A DNA stretch of 64,000 nucleotides from Niveispirillum irakense DSM 11586 (GCF_000429645.1 NZ_AUCG01000016.1:1-64000), one strand, 5' to 3'. Positions 8,875-18,090 are shown, counted from the first letter of the stretch. Translations and numbers: made by a program. Notes: generated by a model not told the origin, from the letters alone.

Positions 8875-9753
8875 ATGGACCCGATCAAGGACGAGGCGAA
8901 TTGCCTGATTTCCACCGACCAGGGCGGCATGTCCCGCCGGGCTTTCGCCGTGACCAGCCTGGTGACCGGCTTCGCCCTGTCCACGCTGCCAGTATCAGCG
9001 GAGGCCATCACCACCCCCTCCGACGGGCTGGTGGCCGGTGAGGTGAAGATCAAGGTCCGTGACGGGGAGATGCCAGCATATCGCGCCAAGCCGGCGGGAA
9101 GCGGCCCCTTCCCCACCGTGCTGGTGGTGCAGGAGATCTTCGGCGTTCACGAATATATCAAGGATGTCTGCCGCCGGTTCGCCCGTGAAGGCTATCAGGC
9201 CATCGCGCCGGAACTGTTCGCCCGCCAAGGCAACCCAGCGACCGTCCCCGACATGGCAAACCTGATGAAGGATATTGTCGCCAAGGTGCCGGATGAACAG
9301 GTCATGGCCGACCTGGACGCCACGGTTGCCTGGGCCGCCACCGACGGCGGGGCGAAGGACAAGCTGGCCATTACCGGCTTCTGCTGGGGTGGGCGCATCA
9401 CCTGGCTCTATACCGCGCACAGCCCGGCGGTGAAGGCGGGCGTGGCCTGGTATGGCCGTCTGGCATCCGCGCCGACCGACCTTCAGCCCATGGTCCCGGT
9501 CAATCTGGTGCAGAAGCTGAATGCGCCGGTGCTTGGCCTTTATGGGGAAAAGGATAACGGCATCCCCGTCGCGGATGTAGAGCGGATGCGCGCTGCCCTG
9601 AAGGCCGCCGGCAAGACCGATAGCGACATCCATCTTTATCCCGACGGGCCGCACGGCTTCCATGCCGATTACCGCCCCAGCTATCGCCCGGAAATGGCGG
9701 CTGATGGCTGGAAGCGCTGCCTGGAATGGTTCCGCACCCATGGGGTTGGCTGA
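8875..9753 (+). CDS. Exported dienelactone hydrolase family protein
   Basis: An alpha/beta-hydrolase of the dienelactone hydrolase (carboxymethylenebutenolidase) family. 292 residues. The N-terminus contains SRRAFAV followed by a hydrophobic stretch ending PVSAEA, which fits a Tat signal peptide, so a periplasmic location is likely. The catalytic triad is visible as Cys170 in GFCWGGR, Asp227 in YGEKDNG and His260 in DGPHGFH. The ATG at 8875 has GAGGAAG eight bases upstream; this puts the twin-arginine at residues 21-22, with a later ATG at 8929 as alternative. The physiological substrate is unknown; no aromatic-degradation genes are nearby. The lrgA-like gene starts 8 bases after its stop. 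Confidence 0.9.
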   Translation: MDPIKDEANCLISTDQGGMSRRAFAVTSLVTGFALSTLPVSAEAITTPSDGLVAGEVKIKVRDGEMPAYRAKPAGSGPFPTVLVVQEIFGVHEYIKDVCRRFAREGYQAIAPELFARQGNPATVPDMANLMKDIVAKVPDEQVMADLDATVAWAATDGGAKDKLAITGFCWGGRITWLYTAHSPAVKAGVAWYGRLASAPTDLQPMVPVNLVQKLNAPVLGLYGEKDNGIPVADVERMRAALKAAGKTDSDIHLYPDGPHGFHADYRPSYRPEMAADGWKRCLEWFRTHGVG

Positions 9754-9761
9754 GGGGTATC

Positions 9762-10136
9762 ATGCCGCTGCAAGGGGCCATCGCCCTGATCCTTCTATGC
9801 CAGCTCGTCGGTGAGCTGGCGGCCCGGGCGGCGGGACTGCCGCTGCCCGGGCCGGTCCTGGGGGCCGTGCTGCTGTTCCTTTATATCAGTGCGCGCGGCG
9901 GGCCGGGGGAGGATTTGCGCCAGCTTTCCGATGGATTGCTGCGCCATCTGTCGCTGCTGTTCGTGCCCGCCGGCGTGGGGCTGACCGAACATCTGGACCG
10001 CATCGCCCAGGAATGGGTGGCCATCGGCACGGCGGTGATCCTGTCCACCATCCTGACCCTGGTGGCCAGCGGCTGGACCTTCACCCTGGTCCTGCGCTGG
10101 CAGGACGGAAGACGCCAGCGGCGGGGGATGGCATGA
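9762..10136 (+). CDS. CidA/LrgA family membrane protein
   Basis: 124 residues with four predicted membrane helices. The N-terminal ALILLCQLVGELAARAAGLPLPGPVLGAVLLF is typical of CidA/LrgA proteins, holin-like membrane proteins linked to murein hydrolase control and, in some organisms, to pyruvate or glycolate transport. The ATG at 9762 follows GAGGGG. Its last bases overlap the lrgB-like gene (ATGA), so the two are translationally coupled and probably form one complex. Confidence 0.85.
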   Translation: MPLQGAIALILLCQLVGELAARAAGLPLPGPVLGAVLLFLYISARGGPGEDLRQLSDGLLRHLSLLFVPAGVGLTEHLDRIAQEWVAIGTAVILSTILTLVASGWTFTLVLRWQDGRRQRRGMA

Positions 10137-10837
10137 ATCTCTGGGTCTATCTGGCCGCCAGCCCGCTTTTCTGGCTGCTGGCCACGGTGCTGGCCTTCAC
10201 CATCGCGGTACAGGTGCATGAAAGGACGGGACGGCGCGCCTGGGTTAACCCGGTGGGTCTTGCCATCCTGCTGCTGATGGGGGTGCTGCTGGTCACCGGC
10301 ACGCCCTATCCCACCTTCTTTGCCGGTGCCCAGTTCGTCCATTTCATGCTGGGGCCGGCCACCGTGGCGCTGGCCGTACCGCTCTGGGTTCACCGGCACG
10401 AGGTGCGGGCCACGGCCCTGCCCCTGCTGGCCGCTGTGCTGGTGGGGGCCCTCACCGCCCTGGTAAGTGCCGTTGGGCTGGCCTGGCTGCTGGGGGCCGA
10501 CGCCGTCACCATCGCTTCCATGGCGCCGAAATCGGTCACGGCACCGGTGGCGATGGGCATTTCAGAAAAGATCGGGGGCGTGCCGTCCCTCACCGCCGCC
10601 ATGGTGCTGGGCACCGGCGTGCTGGGGGCGGTGGTGGGGCCTGTCGTGCTGCGCCGGGTGGGCGTGCGCGACCCGCGCGCCATGGGTACCGCGATGGGAG
10701 CGGCTTCCCATGGGGTGGCGACGGCCGCCGCCTTCCAACTGGACCAGAAGGCCGGTACCTATGGCGGGCTGGCCATGGCCCTGTCCGCCCTGCTGACCTC
10801 GGCACTGATTTCCGCGGCGATCCTGTTCCTGCGGTAA
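10133..10837 (+). CDS. LrgB family membrane protein
   Basis: 234 residues, hydrophobic throughout, about six or seven helices. The conserved SMAPKSVTAPVAMGISEKIGG segment and the later GAASHGVATAAA segment are diagnostic of LrgB/CidB (YohK in E. coli, PLGG1 in plants, a glycolate/glycerate transporter). It overlaps the LrgA-like gene by four bases (ATGA), the usual two-gene arrangement. It may act in cell-wall turnover control or in organic-acid transport; the sequence does not distinguish these. It converges on the TPR-methyltransferase gene, with three bases between stops. Confidence 0.9.
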   Translation: MNLWVYLAASPLFWLLATVLAFTIAVQVHERTGRRAWVNPVGLAILLLMGVLLVTGTPYPTFFAGAQFVHFMLGPATVALAVPLWVHRHEVRATALPLLAAVLVGALTALVSAVGLAWLLGADAVTIASMAPKSVTAPVAMGISEKIGGVPSLTAAMVLGTGVLGAVVGPVVLRRVGVRDPRAMGTAMGAASHGVATAAAFQLDQKAGTYGGLAMALSALLTSALISAAILFLR

Positions 10838-10840
10838 AGA

Positions 10841-12151
10841 TCAGGCCGGTTTGTGACAAAGGCAGATCCAGCCCGGCACGGGGCTGCCCCGGTCATGGCG
10901 GCTGGAATGGGGGCGCAGCACCTGGACCTGCAACCCCGCCGCCGCCGCGCTGGCGCGGATATGACCGCCGCCATGGGCAAAACGCCGACCTTCATGCAGC
11001 AGAAACCCATCAGGATCATCCGCCGCCTCGCAGGTGAAGGCGAACCAGCCGCCCGGCCGCAGCGCCAGGGACGCCGCCTGCATGACGGGGCCCAGGTCGC
11101 CCAGATAGACCAGCACATCGGCCGCCACCAGCAGATCGCACCCTTCGGGGCGGGTGGATAGGCCGGCCACAAATTCCCCCACCCACAAATCATCATAAAG
11201 ACCGCGCGCCCGCGCCCGCTCCACCATGCGGGGGGAGAGGTCAAATCCGGCCAGCGTTGCCGCCAGATCACGCAGTACGACCCCAGCCAGCCCGGTGCCG
11301 CAGCCCGCATCCACCACATCCAGGCCGGGGCCAATCTTCTGCGCATCCAGCAGCGCCCGCAGGGCCGATGGCGCGTCGTAGCGCAGCTTGCCCACCAGTT
11401 CGCGGTCGAACCGGTCGGCATAGGTGTCAAACAGGGCCCGTACGAAGGCCGGTGGCAAGGTCTGGCTATCGGCACCGGCGCTCAAACCTTCCAGCAGCGC
11501 GCCGGCCCCCGTGCGATCATCCGGATCACTGTCCAGCGCCAGCAGCAGGGATTTTTCGGCCTTTTTCGGCTCGCCCAGCGCGATCCAGGCGCGAGCCTGG
11601 GCGACGGCGGCTGGCGCCAGATCAGGATCGGCAGGGTGAGCCTTGCGCAGCGCCGTCTCCAGCGCTTCCACCGCCATCAGCGGTTCATCGGCACGGACCA
11701 GGACATCGGCGATGGCTGCCAGCAGGCCCAGGTCACGCGGTGCCAGAAACAGCACCTCCCGCGCATGGTCCAGCGCCTGCGTCCGGTCACCGGCTTCCAG
11801 CGTCAGGAAGGCCATGTGGCGGTGGCCGGTCGCGTCATCGGGGCGCAAGGCCAGCAGCGTTTCGCAGGCGGCACGCGCCGCCTCCCGGTCAGCCAGTTGC
11901 ATCAGCGCATTGACATGGCCGCGCCGCCAGGACCGCCGGTCGGGATCGGCCAGCAGCGCCTGGGCATAATGGCTGGCGGCGGCCAGGGCATCCCCGCGTT
12001 CCGCCATCAGGTCCGCCAGCAGGCCGGATGCCTCGCCCCGCAGAACCGGATCCATATCCGGGTCGCCAAGTCCGCCATACAAAACTGCCAGCGCCGCGTC
12101 GCCGTCCCCCTGATCCAGCAGTTCCAGGGCGCGGGCGAGAAAGTCGGACAT
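10841..12151 (-). CDS. TPR-repeat class I methyltransferase
   Basis: 436 residues. Residues 1 to about 230 are tetratricopeptide-like helical repeats (for example ALLADPDRRSWRRGHVNAL and HMAFLTLEAGDRTQALDHA). The C-terminal 200 residues are a SAM-dependent methyltransferase with motif I VVDAGCGTGLAG, the acidic end of strand 2 (GFDLSPRMVERA) and a motif IV-like CDLLVAADVLVYLGDL. This TPR plus Methyltransf_11/12 layout is common in alphaproteobacteria; the substrate is unknown. The ATG at 12151 (MSDFLARALELLDQGD) is preferred because the in-frame extension upstream shows no protein-like pattern. Probably cytosolic. Confidence 0.85.
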   Translation of the reverse strand: MSDFLARALELLDQGDGDAALAVLYGGLGDPDMDPVLRGEASGLLADLMAERGDALAAASHYAQALLADPDRRSWRRGHVNALMQLADREAARAACETLLALRPDDATGHRHMAFLTLEAGDRTQALDHAREVLFLAPRDLGLLAAIADVLVRADEPLMAVEALETALRKAHPADPDLAPAAVAQARAWIALGEPKKAEKSLLLALDSDPDDRTGAGALLEGLSAGADSQTLPPAFVRALFDTYADRFDRELVGKLRYDAPSALRALLDAQKIGPGLDVVDAGCGTGLAGVVLRDLAATLAGFDLSPRMVERARARGLYDDLWVGEFVAGLSTRPEGCDLLVAADVLVYLGDLGPVMQAASLALRPGGWFAFTCEAADDPDGFLLHEGRRFAHGGGHIRASAAAAGLQVQVLRPHSSRHDRGSPVPGWICLCHKPA

Positions 12152-12480
12152 GGGGGCCGTCGTTGGCAGGATGGGTTGAATGGCGCCGGCTATATCATGC
12201 CGTCTCAACGGCCAGCAGGGGCGCCAACGCCAGGGCAGCCCGTGAGAAAACGCGGTTACGGCCAAATAATGTGTCTTTGTCGCACCAGCGGCCACGATTC
12301 CTTGTTGACCCAATGCGTCGGTTCTGTGATTGATATGCGGCCTGCGCATGGTGCAGGTAATTCGCTTTAGGGAGCGGTCACCGCATTTCGTAACGGTGGC
12401 CTGATTGTTTCGTCCGCGCACAAGCGGACATCACAGCGGAACCTGCAAAGGTTGACGCGACCAAGGACCGGGGACGGGGA
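12152..12480. other. Intergenic region between divergent genes
   Basis: 329 bases between the TPR-methyltransferase (leftward) and the transglycosylase (rightward). It must hold both promoters. A TTGACC at 12305-12310 could be a -35 element for the rightward gene, but no convincing -10 follows at the right distance. No RNA gene or repeat was recognised. Confidence 0.5.
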
Positions 12481-13152
12481 ATGAAAGACATGACGATGCG
12501 CCAAGACCGCGTTGCCTTTCGCCCTAAATCCGAGTCCCGCTTCCTGCGTCTTTCCGGTCTTGCCTTCCTGCTCAGCCTGATCGCGGTCCCGGCCCATGCC
12601 GGTTGCACCGACCATATCCTGGCGGCAGAGAAGGAAAACAATATCCCCAGCGGTATGCTGCTCGCCGTCTCCCTGGTGGAAAGCGGTGGTGGCGGTTCAC
12701 CCAACCCCTACATCATGAATGTCCGGGGCCGTGCTGTTGTTCCCCAGAGCGAGGCGGAAGCCGCCCGTTATCTGCGCGACAATAAGGGCAACCTGCGCGG
12801 TTCTGTCTATGCCGGCTGCATGCAGCTCTCACTGACCCATCACAAGCAGGCCTTCCGCCCGGTTGAGAAGATCGTCAACCCGGAAGAGAATGTGCGCTAC
12901 GCCGCCCGCTATCTGGTGCAGCTCCGCCGCGAGGTGGGTAGCTGGGCCGGCGCCGTGGTTCGCTATAATGGCGCCTCCGGCCAGAAGGCTGCCGCCTATC
13001 AGTGCAAGGTCCGCCAGCAACTGGTGAGCCTGGGTGCCGATAGCAGCGCCGCCCTGATCGGCACGCCCGGTTGCGACTCTGTTGATATGCCCAACGTCGC
13101 GCCGCGTACCCGCCGCGCTTTTGAAAAGCACGAGAATACGCCGGTCGGCTGA
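12481..13152 (+). CDS. Lytic transglycosylase, SLT-domain protein
   Basis: A periplasmic enzyme that cleaves peptidoglycan between N-acetylmuramic acid and N-acetylglucosamine. 223 residues. There is a basic N-region and a hydrophobic segment ending VPAHAG, so signal peptide cleavage is likely near residue 40. The SLT fold begins ILAAEKENNIPSGMLLAVSLVESGGG, with the catalytic Glu at about 67, followed by GCMQLSLTHH (the G-x-MQ motif) and AARYLVQL and VRYNG, the typical goose-lysozyme-like signatures. Two extra cysteines near the C-terminus may form a disulfide. ATGs at codons 4 and 6 are alternative starts. A strong hairpin follows the stop. Confidence 0.88.
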   Translation: MKDMTMRQDRVAFRPKSESRFLRLSGLAFLLSLIAVPAHAGCTDHILAAEKENNIPSGMLLAVSLVESGGGGSPNPYIMNVRGRAVVPQSEAEAARYLRDNKGNLRGSVYAGCMQLSLTHHKQAFRPVEKIVNPEENVRYAARYLVQLRREVGSWAGAVVRYNGASGQKAAAYQCKVRQQLVSLGADSSAALIGTPGCDSVDMPNVAPRTRRAFEKHENTPVG

Positions 13153-13178
13153 TATCAGCCTCTGACACGGACAAATGC

Positions 13179-13208
13179 AAAGGGCGGGAAATCATCTTCC
13201 CGCCCTTT
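13179..13208. terminator. Bidirectional intrinsic terminator
   Basis: A perfect 12-bp stem, AAAGGGCGGGAA with its complement, around the six-base loop ATCATC. It lies between the stops of the converging transglycosylase and small exported-protein genes. The A-run and T-run at the two ends let it work in both directions. Confidence 0.85.
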
Positions 13209-13233
13209 CTGATTCTGTAACTTTCCGACGATT

Positions 13234-13620
13234 TTATCGGACGATTTCAGCCACCTGGTCGGGCCGGACACCACCGGCGCGCAGGTTCTGCGCATGCTCC
13301 AGCCGGAGCGCCTGCAGCTCGTAGCTGGCTTTGCTCAAACGGGCCGCAAACAAAGCCTGCTCGGACTGCGTCATGCTCTTCCGGTTCTCCCGCACCGTCT
13401 CATAAAGACAGGCTTGATAATCGTTCACGGCGTCAGCGTAACGATCAACAGCCTGCTTCGCGGCGTCAGCGGCAAGACCAGCAAGGGAAGGCGCCACCGG
13501 CTGGGAGGCGCAGGCCTCAACCAGTCGGTTATTTAACAGGGCGGCGGGGCTGGACGCCTGCACCGGCAAAGCCAACAGCGTGCCCGCAATGGCGAGCATG
13601 AGAAGCGGCTTGGTCATCAT
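13234..13620 (-). CDS. Small exported protein of unknown function
   Basis: 128 residues. The N-terminus MMTKPLLMLAIAGTLLALPVQA is a clear signal peptide with an AxA-like cleavage site. The mature part of about 105 residues is helical, with Cys residues in EACAS and YQACLYE that could form one disulfide, and ends in a QVAEIV helix. No family is recognised. The start is ATG at 13620, with a second ATG directly after it; an in-frame TTG at 13635 is less likely. Periplasmic. Confidence 0.7.
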   Translation of the reverse strand: MMTKPLLMLAIAGTLLALPVQASSPAALLNNRLVEACASQPVAPSLAGLAADAAKQAVDRYADAVNDYQACLYETVRENRKSMTQSEQALFAARLSKASYELQALRLEHAQNLRAGGVRPDQVAEIVR

Positions 13621-13772
13621 GGGAGTTCTCGTCAAATCCTGGGGGTCAACGCGGCCCCTGTCTGACGGGACAATGCAATGAAGCCGCTCTTTTGCCTGTG
13701 ATCGGCCCCACAGGTCATCCTATCGGTTCTGCACAACAGGCGCGCGCTGGACGCAGCGGGTGAATGTGCCCA

Positions 13773-16262
13773 CTACAACAACCGTCCCTGGCGCTGGTCC
13801 GGCGGGGCCAGCAGTTCCGGCACCGCTTCCGTCAGCATGTCGCTGGCCGCCTCATCCAGCAGCGCATCCAGGGCGCTGCCATAAACCTGCTCCCGCCCGA
13901 TCTCCAGCAGCACCGGCACGGCCAGGGGGGAAATACGATCCAGTCGTCGATGCTGGATGCGGCCCTTCACCCGGCCCAGCATGTCGGACAGACGGCGCAC
14001 ATCGGTCAGGCCCGCCGCCGCATCGGCACGGGTGGCGCGCAGCAGCACATGGCCCGGTTCGTGTTTGCGTAGAACATCATAAATCAGGTCGGCACTGAAA
14101 GTGACCTGCCGCCCCGTCTTCTCCAGCCCTGGATGGCGCCGTTCGATCAAGCCGGCAATGATGGCAACGTTGCGGAACAGCCGTTTCAGCATGGAGGATT
14201 CCTCCATCCAGGCTTCCAGATCGTCACCCATCATGTCCTGATCGAACAGGAAATCCAAGTCGATGGCCGGCTTCAGCGCCCAGACGGCCAGCACATAATC
14301 CGTCGCCACAAAGCCCAGCGGCTGCAGCCCCGCCCGCTCCATCCGCCGTGTCAGCAACATGCCCAACGTCTGGTGGGCGTTGCGCCCTTCAAAGCAATAG
14401 GCGACCAGGAACTCCTTGCCAGCCCGCGGAAACGTCTCCACCAGCAGGCCCGACCGGTCCGGCAGGGTGGAGCGATATTGCTGCAGCCGCAGCCATTCCT
14501 GCACCGTATCCGGCAGCCGGTCCCAGTGGCGCGGGTTTTCCAGCAGCCCGCGCACCCTTTCGGCCAGATGGGTGGAAAGCGGCAGCCGTCCGCCGGCATA
14601 GGCGGGGACTTTCGGTGTCCCTTCCCCGCCCTTGGCGACAATCACCTCTGTCTCCCGCAGGCCGACAAATTTCAACAACTGGCCGGCAAAAACGAAACTG
14701 TCCCCCGGCACCAGCCCATTGACGAAATATTCCTCCACCCGGCCCAGCACCGCGCCCCGGTTCAGCCGGACATTCAGCATGATCTCTTCCACGATGGTGC
14801 CGACATTCAGGCGATATTGCCGCGTCACCTGCGGGTTGGCGGCGCGCCACAGCCCGTCACCATCCTGCGTCAGCCGCTTGAAGCGATCATAGGCGCCCAG
14901 CGCGTAACCGCCGCTGGCGACGAAATCGAATACATCGTCAAATTCATCGCGTGACAGGTCGGCATAGGGCGATGCCCGCACCACCTCCCCATAGAGCGCA
15001 TCGGCGCTGAAGGGGGCTGAACAGGCGGTGCCGGTGATGTGCTGGGCCAGCACATCCAGCGCACCCGGTCGCATCGGGTCGCCATCCAGGGTGCCGTCGG
15101 CAATGGCCTCCACCGCCGCTTCGCATTCCAGCACCTCAAACCGGTTACCGGGCACCAGCAGCGCCTTGGAGGGTTCATCCAGCCGATGGTTGGCGCGGCC
15201 GATACGTTGCAGCAGGCGCGAAACGCCCTTAGGTGCCCCCACCTGCACCACCAGATCAATCCCGGCCCAGTCGATCCCCAGATCCAGGGAGGAGGTGGCG
15301 ACCACGGCACGCAGCTTGCCCGCGGCCATGGCCGCTTCCACCTTGCGGCGCTGTTCCACCGCCAGACTGCCATGGTGCAGGGCGATGGGCAGGTTCTCAC
15401 TGTTCAGCCGCCAGAGTTCCTGAAAGGCCAGTTCAGCCTGGGCGCGGGTATTGACGAAGACCAGCGTGGTGCCATGGCCACGGATGCGCTGATACACTTC
15501 CGGCAGCGCATGCAGCGCCATATGGCCGGCCCAGGGCAGATATTCCTTGGTCGCCAATATCTCCACCGTGGGCCGCGCGCCGGCCCGGCCCAGCACGGTG
15601 CGCACGGGCGCCAACTCCCCCTCATCATCATGCAGCCGGCCGGTGGGGGAGAGATAGGCCACCAGCGCATCCGGATCGGCCACGGTGGCTGACAGTCCCG
15701 CGCGCAAGGCACCGGGCGCCAGACCGGACAGCCGCGCCAGGCCCAGCGCCAGCAGGTCGCCCCGCTTGCTGCCAGCCAGCGCATGCAGTTCATCAATCAC
15801 GATCCGGCGCAGCGGGCGGAAAATATCCGCCGCTTCGGGGTAGGAGAGCATCAGGGCCAGGCTCTCCACCGTCGTCATCAGGATATGCGGTGGTTTGGAC
15901 CGCTGGCGGGCGCGCTTGGCCTCCGGCGTGTCGCCGGTGCGGGTCTCTGCCCGGATGGGGAGGCGCAGGCTGGCAATCGGCGTTTCCAGATTGCGCTGGA
16001 TATCCACCGCCAGCGCCTTCAGTGGCGAGATATAGAGCGTGTGCAGCCCCTCACGCGGGCGTTCCGACAGGTCGATCAGGGTCGGCAGAAAGCCTGCCAG
16101 CGTCTTGCCCGCCCCGGTGGGTGCGATCAACAGCGCATGCTGCCCCTCCGCCGCCGCCCGCGCCATCGCCAACTGATGGTCGCGCGGTGCCCATCCCTGG
16201 GACCGGAACCAGCCGGCAATGGCGGGGGGGATCAAATGATCAGCAGGCTCAAGCGCATCCAT
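13773..16262 (-). CDS. Lhr-type DEXH helicase (ligase-associated DNA damage response type)
   Basis: An 829-residue superfamily 2 DNA helicase. Motifs in order: Walker A APTGAGKTLAGF at about residue 47, Ia SPLKALAVD, II IDELHALAG (DELH rather than DEAH), III GLSATV, IV FVNTRAQAE, V VVATSSLDLGIDW, VI LLQRIGRANH. The Lhr winged-helix and C-terminal domain follow. The length and the early RDHQLAMARAAAEGQHALLIAPTG region match the ligase-associated DEXH helicase family, which normally sits with an ATP-dependent DNA ligase, an MBL-fold exonuclease and a PdeM-like phosphoesterase. None of these is adjacent here. Its role is probably DNA repair. Confidence 0.9.
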   Translation of the reverse strand: MDALEPADHLIPPAIAGWFRSQGWAPRDHQLAMARAAAEGQHALLIAPTGAGKTLAGFLPTLIDLSERPREGLHTLYISPLKALAVDIQRNLETPIASLRLPIRAETRTGDTPEAKRARQRSKPPHILMTTVESLALMLSYPEAADIFRPLRRIVIDELHALAGSKRGDLLALGLARLSGLAPGALRAGLSATVADPDALVAYLSPTGRLHDDEGELAPVRTVLGRAGARPTVEILATKEYLPWAGHMALHALPEVYQRIRGHGTTLVFVNTRAQAELAFQELWRLNSENLPIALHHGSLAVEQRRKVEAAMAAGKLRAVVATSSLDLGIDWAGIDLVVQVGAPKGVSRLLQRIGRANHRLDEPSKALLVPGNRFEVLECEAAVEAIADGTLDGDPMRPGALDVLAQHITGTACSAPFSADALYGEVVRASPYADLSRDEFDDVFDFVASGGYALGAYDRFKRLTQDGDGLWRAANPQVTRQYRLNVGTIVEEIMLNVRLNRGAVLGRVEEYFVNGLVPGDSFVFAGQLLKFVGLRETEVIVAKGGEGTPKVPAYAGGRLPLSTHLAERVRGLLENPRHWDRLPDTVQEWLRLQQYRSTLPDRSGLLVETFPRAGKEFLVAYCFEGRNAHQTLGMLLTRRMERAGLQPLGFVATDYVLAVWALKPAIDLDFLFDQDMMGDDLEAWMEESSMLKRLFRNVAIIAGLIERRHPGLEKTGRQVTFSADLIYDVLRKHEPGHVLLRATRADAAAGLTDVRRLSDMLGRVKGRIQHRRLDRISPLAVPVLLEIGREQVYGSALDALLDEAASDMLTEAVPELLAPPDQRQGRLL

Positions 16263-16362
16263 GGGTACATCTTGGCGATACGGAGGGCGAACAGGAAGGG
16301 GGATTGCCGCTTGGCATAGCCGAGAGCAAACTAACCAGACTTAATCCGGCAGGGAGGTGACC

Positions 16363-16605
16363 ATGCGTGTTGTGACTATCCACGAAGCGAAAACCAACCT
16401 TTCCCGCCTGATTGAAGAAGCAGCGAGTGGAGAAGGATTCATCATCGCCAAGGCTGGCAAGCCTCTTGTTAAAGTGGTGCCGGTTACCGCGACGGAAAAG
16501 CCTCCGCGGCGGCTGGGGACTTTGGCGGGACGATACCTGATCCCGGACGATTTCGATGACATGGGCAGCCAAGAAGAAATCGACACCATGTTCAATGGCG
16601 GGTGA
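16363..16605 (+). CDS. Phd/YefM-type antitoxin, no intact toxin beside it
   Basis: 80 residues. VVTIHEAKTNLSRLIEEAASGE is the DNA-binding N-terminal half of the prevent-host-death/YefM antitoxin family, followed by FIIAKAGKPLVKVVPV. The acidic C-terminal tail (DDFDDMGSQEEIDTMF) is the part that normally wraps the toxin, usually a VapC PIN-domain RNase. The ATG at 16363 has GGGAGGTGA four bases upstream, a very strong site. Only a 25-codon ORF (16595-16672) overlaps its end where vapC should begin, and the lipocalin gene then follows. It is therefore an orphan or the remnant of a lost pair. Confidence 0.85.
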   Translation: MRVVTIHEAKTNLSRLIEEAASGEGFIIAKAGKPLVKVVPVTATEKPPRRLGTLAGRYLIPDDFDDMGSQEEIDTMFNGG

Positions 16606-16719
16606 CGAAGGGACCAGCGTAAATGTGCTTTCTGACGATAGACTTACCGGGCTAGCCCCTTGCCAAGCGTGAACCGCGCGCCAGCTTTTATGGGGCACTC
16701 AACCCGAAAGCGGCTGCCC

Positions 16720-17250
16720 ATGTTGAAACGCCTTATCCTTCTCGCCCTTCCCCTGCTGGCCTTGACCGGCTGCAACAAGGTGCCAGACGATGCGCCGCCC
16801 ACGGTCGCCAGCGTGGATATCCAGCGTTATCAGGGTAAGTGGTTTGAGATCGCCTCGTTCCCCGCTTCCTTCCAGGAAGGCTGCACCGCGACCACGGCGG
16901 AATATAGCCTGCGCGATGATGGCAAGGTGAATGTCGTCAATAGCTGCCATATCGGGTCGCCCAGCGGCAAAGAGAAGGTGGCCGAAGCCACCGCCCGGCT
17001 GGACCCGGATCAGCCGAACGGCTCCCGCCTGCTGGTCAGCTTCTTTCCGTTGATTGAGGGCAATTACTGGATATTGGCGCTGGATCCTGATTATCGCTGG
17101 AGCCTCGTCGGCTCCCCGGACCGGAAATATCTCTGGATTCTGTCCCGTACCCCAACACTGGAGGCGGCGACCTATGCCGATATCGTCGCCCGCGCCCAGG
17201 CGCTGGGCTTTGATACAGCCAAGCTGCAAAAGACAGTGCAGCCGGGCTGA
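16720..17250 (+). CDS. Lipocalin-family lipoprotein (Blc-like)
   Basis: 176 residues. The N-terminus MLKRLILLALPLLALTGCN is a lipoprotein signal with lipobox LTGC (Cys18). The mature protein carries the lipocalin signature RYQGKWFEIASFP, a central YSLRDDGKVNVVNSC strand pair and the C-terminal YLWILSRTPTL typical of bacterial Blc/apolipoprotein D-like lipocalins. These bind lysophospholipids or fatty acids at the outer membrane. The ATG at 16720 is preferred because the upstream in-frame extension would bury the lipobox. It converges on the EEP-family gene; the two stop codons abut at 17250/17251. Confidence 0.92.
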   Translation: MLKRLILLALPLLALTGCNKVPDDAPPTVASVDIQRYQGKWFEIASFPASFQEGCTATTAEYSLRDDGKVNVVNSCHIGSPSGKEKVAEATARLDPDQPNGSRLLVSFFPLIEGNYWILALDPDYRWSLVGSPDRKYLWILSRTPTLEAATYADIVARAQALGFDTAKLQKTVQPG

Positions 17251-18090
17251 TCACTGCCCCGCTGGGATCACATCCGCGACCAGCGGGTAATGGTCGGAAA
17301 TGACCTGCCCGTTGATGCTGTCCGTCAGGGTGGCGAACCGCGCCACCCCCAGGTCGGCATCCACGAAAATATGGTCCAGCGCCGGCCCTGTCTGATGGAT
17401 GTCGAAATCATTGAAGGTGCCTTCCGGCCCGAACAGGACCGGGCTGATGGTCCGGGCATCGCGCAGCCCCGACCCTTGCGCCAACAGGCGATAGGCACCG
17501 CCCGACAGGCCGCTATTAAGGTCACCCAGCACAATGATGTGGGCACCCACCGCAGCCGGGATGGATGCCACCTGCCGGGCGCAATCAATGCGCGCCCGGT
17601 CACTGACATTATCGAAATGGACGTTGCGCACATCATAAAGCGCGCCGTCGTCCCTATCCTTCAGCACAAGCCTTGTGATGATTCGCGGTTCCCCCGCCCC
17701 TTCTGCCTTGCTGGGCCGGTCAGGGGTGGGGGAACACCATTGGGTTTCAGCGCTCACCGGTTCAAACCGGGACCGGCTGTAGAAGATGGCCGTGCTTTCG
17801 CCCTGAACCCCATCATTACGGCCCTTGCCATAATGACCGTAGAGCGGCAACCCCCTGGTCAGATCGGCCAGCATATGCGGCAAGGCTTCCTGCACGCCCA
17901 GAATATCCGGGGCGGTAAAGCGGATTTGCGCCAGCAGCGTCCCCTGGCGATCACCCCAGTTGGGCCGGTCATCGGGATTGTCGTAGCGGATATTATAGCT
18001 CATGACCCGCACCGGGGTGGCAGCCAGGACGGCCATCGGCGCCAGCGACACCACCAAGGCCGTGGCCATGCCAATCAAACAGCGTTTCAT
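17251..18090 (-). CDS. Exported endonuclease/exonuclease/phosphatase family protein
   Basis: 279 residues of the EEP (DNase I-like) superfamily. The N-terminus MKRCLIGMATALVVSLAPMA is a signal peptide ending near VLAA. EEP motifs in order: VRVMSYNIRYDN, GVQEAL (metal-binding Glu), VHFDNVS, VLGDLNSGLSGG (metal and catalytic Asp/Asn), LDHIFVD, SDHYPLVADV (catalytic Asp-His). Proteins of this subgroup are variously annotated as nucleases, phosphatases or sphingomyelinase-like enzymes; the substrate cannot be told from sequence. The ATG at 18090 is favoured over the TTG two codons earlier. Confidence 0.88.
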   Translation of the reverse strand: MKRCLIGMATALVVSLAPMAVLAATPVRVMSYNIRYDNPDDRPNWGDRQGTLLAQIRFTAPDILGVQEALPHMLADLTRGLPLYGHYGKGRNDGVQGESTAIFYSRSRFEPVSAETQWCSPTPDRPSKAEGAGEPRIITRLVLKDRDDGALYDVRNVHFDNVSDRARIDCARQVASIPAAVGAHIIVLGDLNSGLSGGAYRLLAQGSGLRDARTISPVLFGPEGTFNDFDIHQTGPALDHIFVDADLGVARFATLTDSINGQVISDHYPLVADVIPAGQ

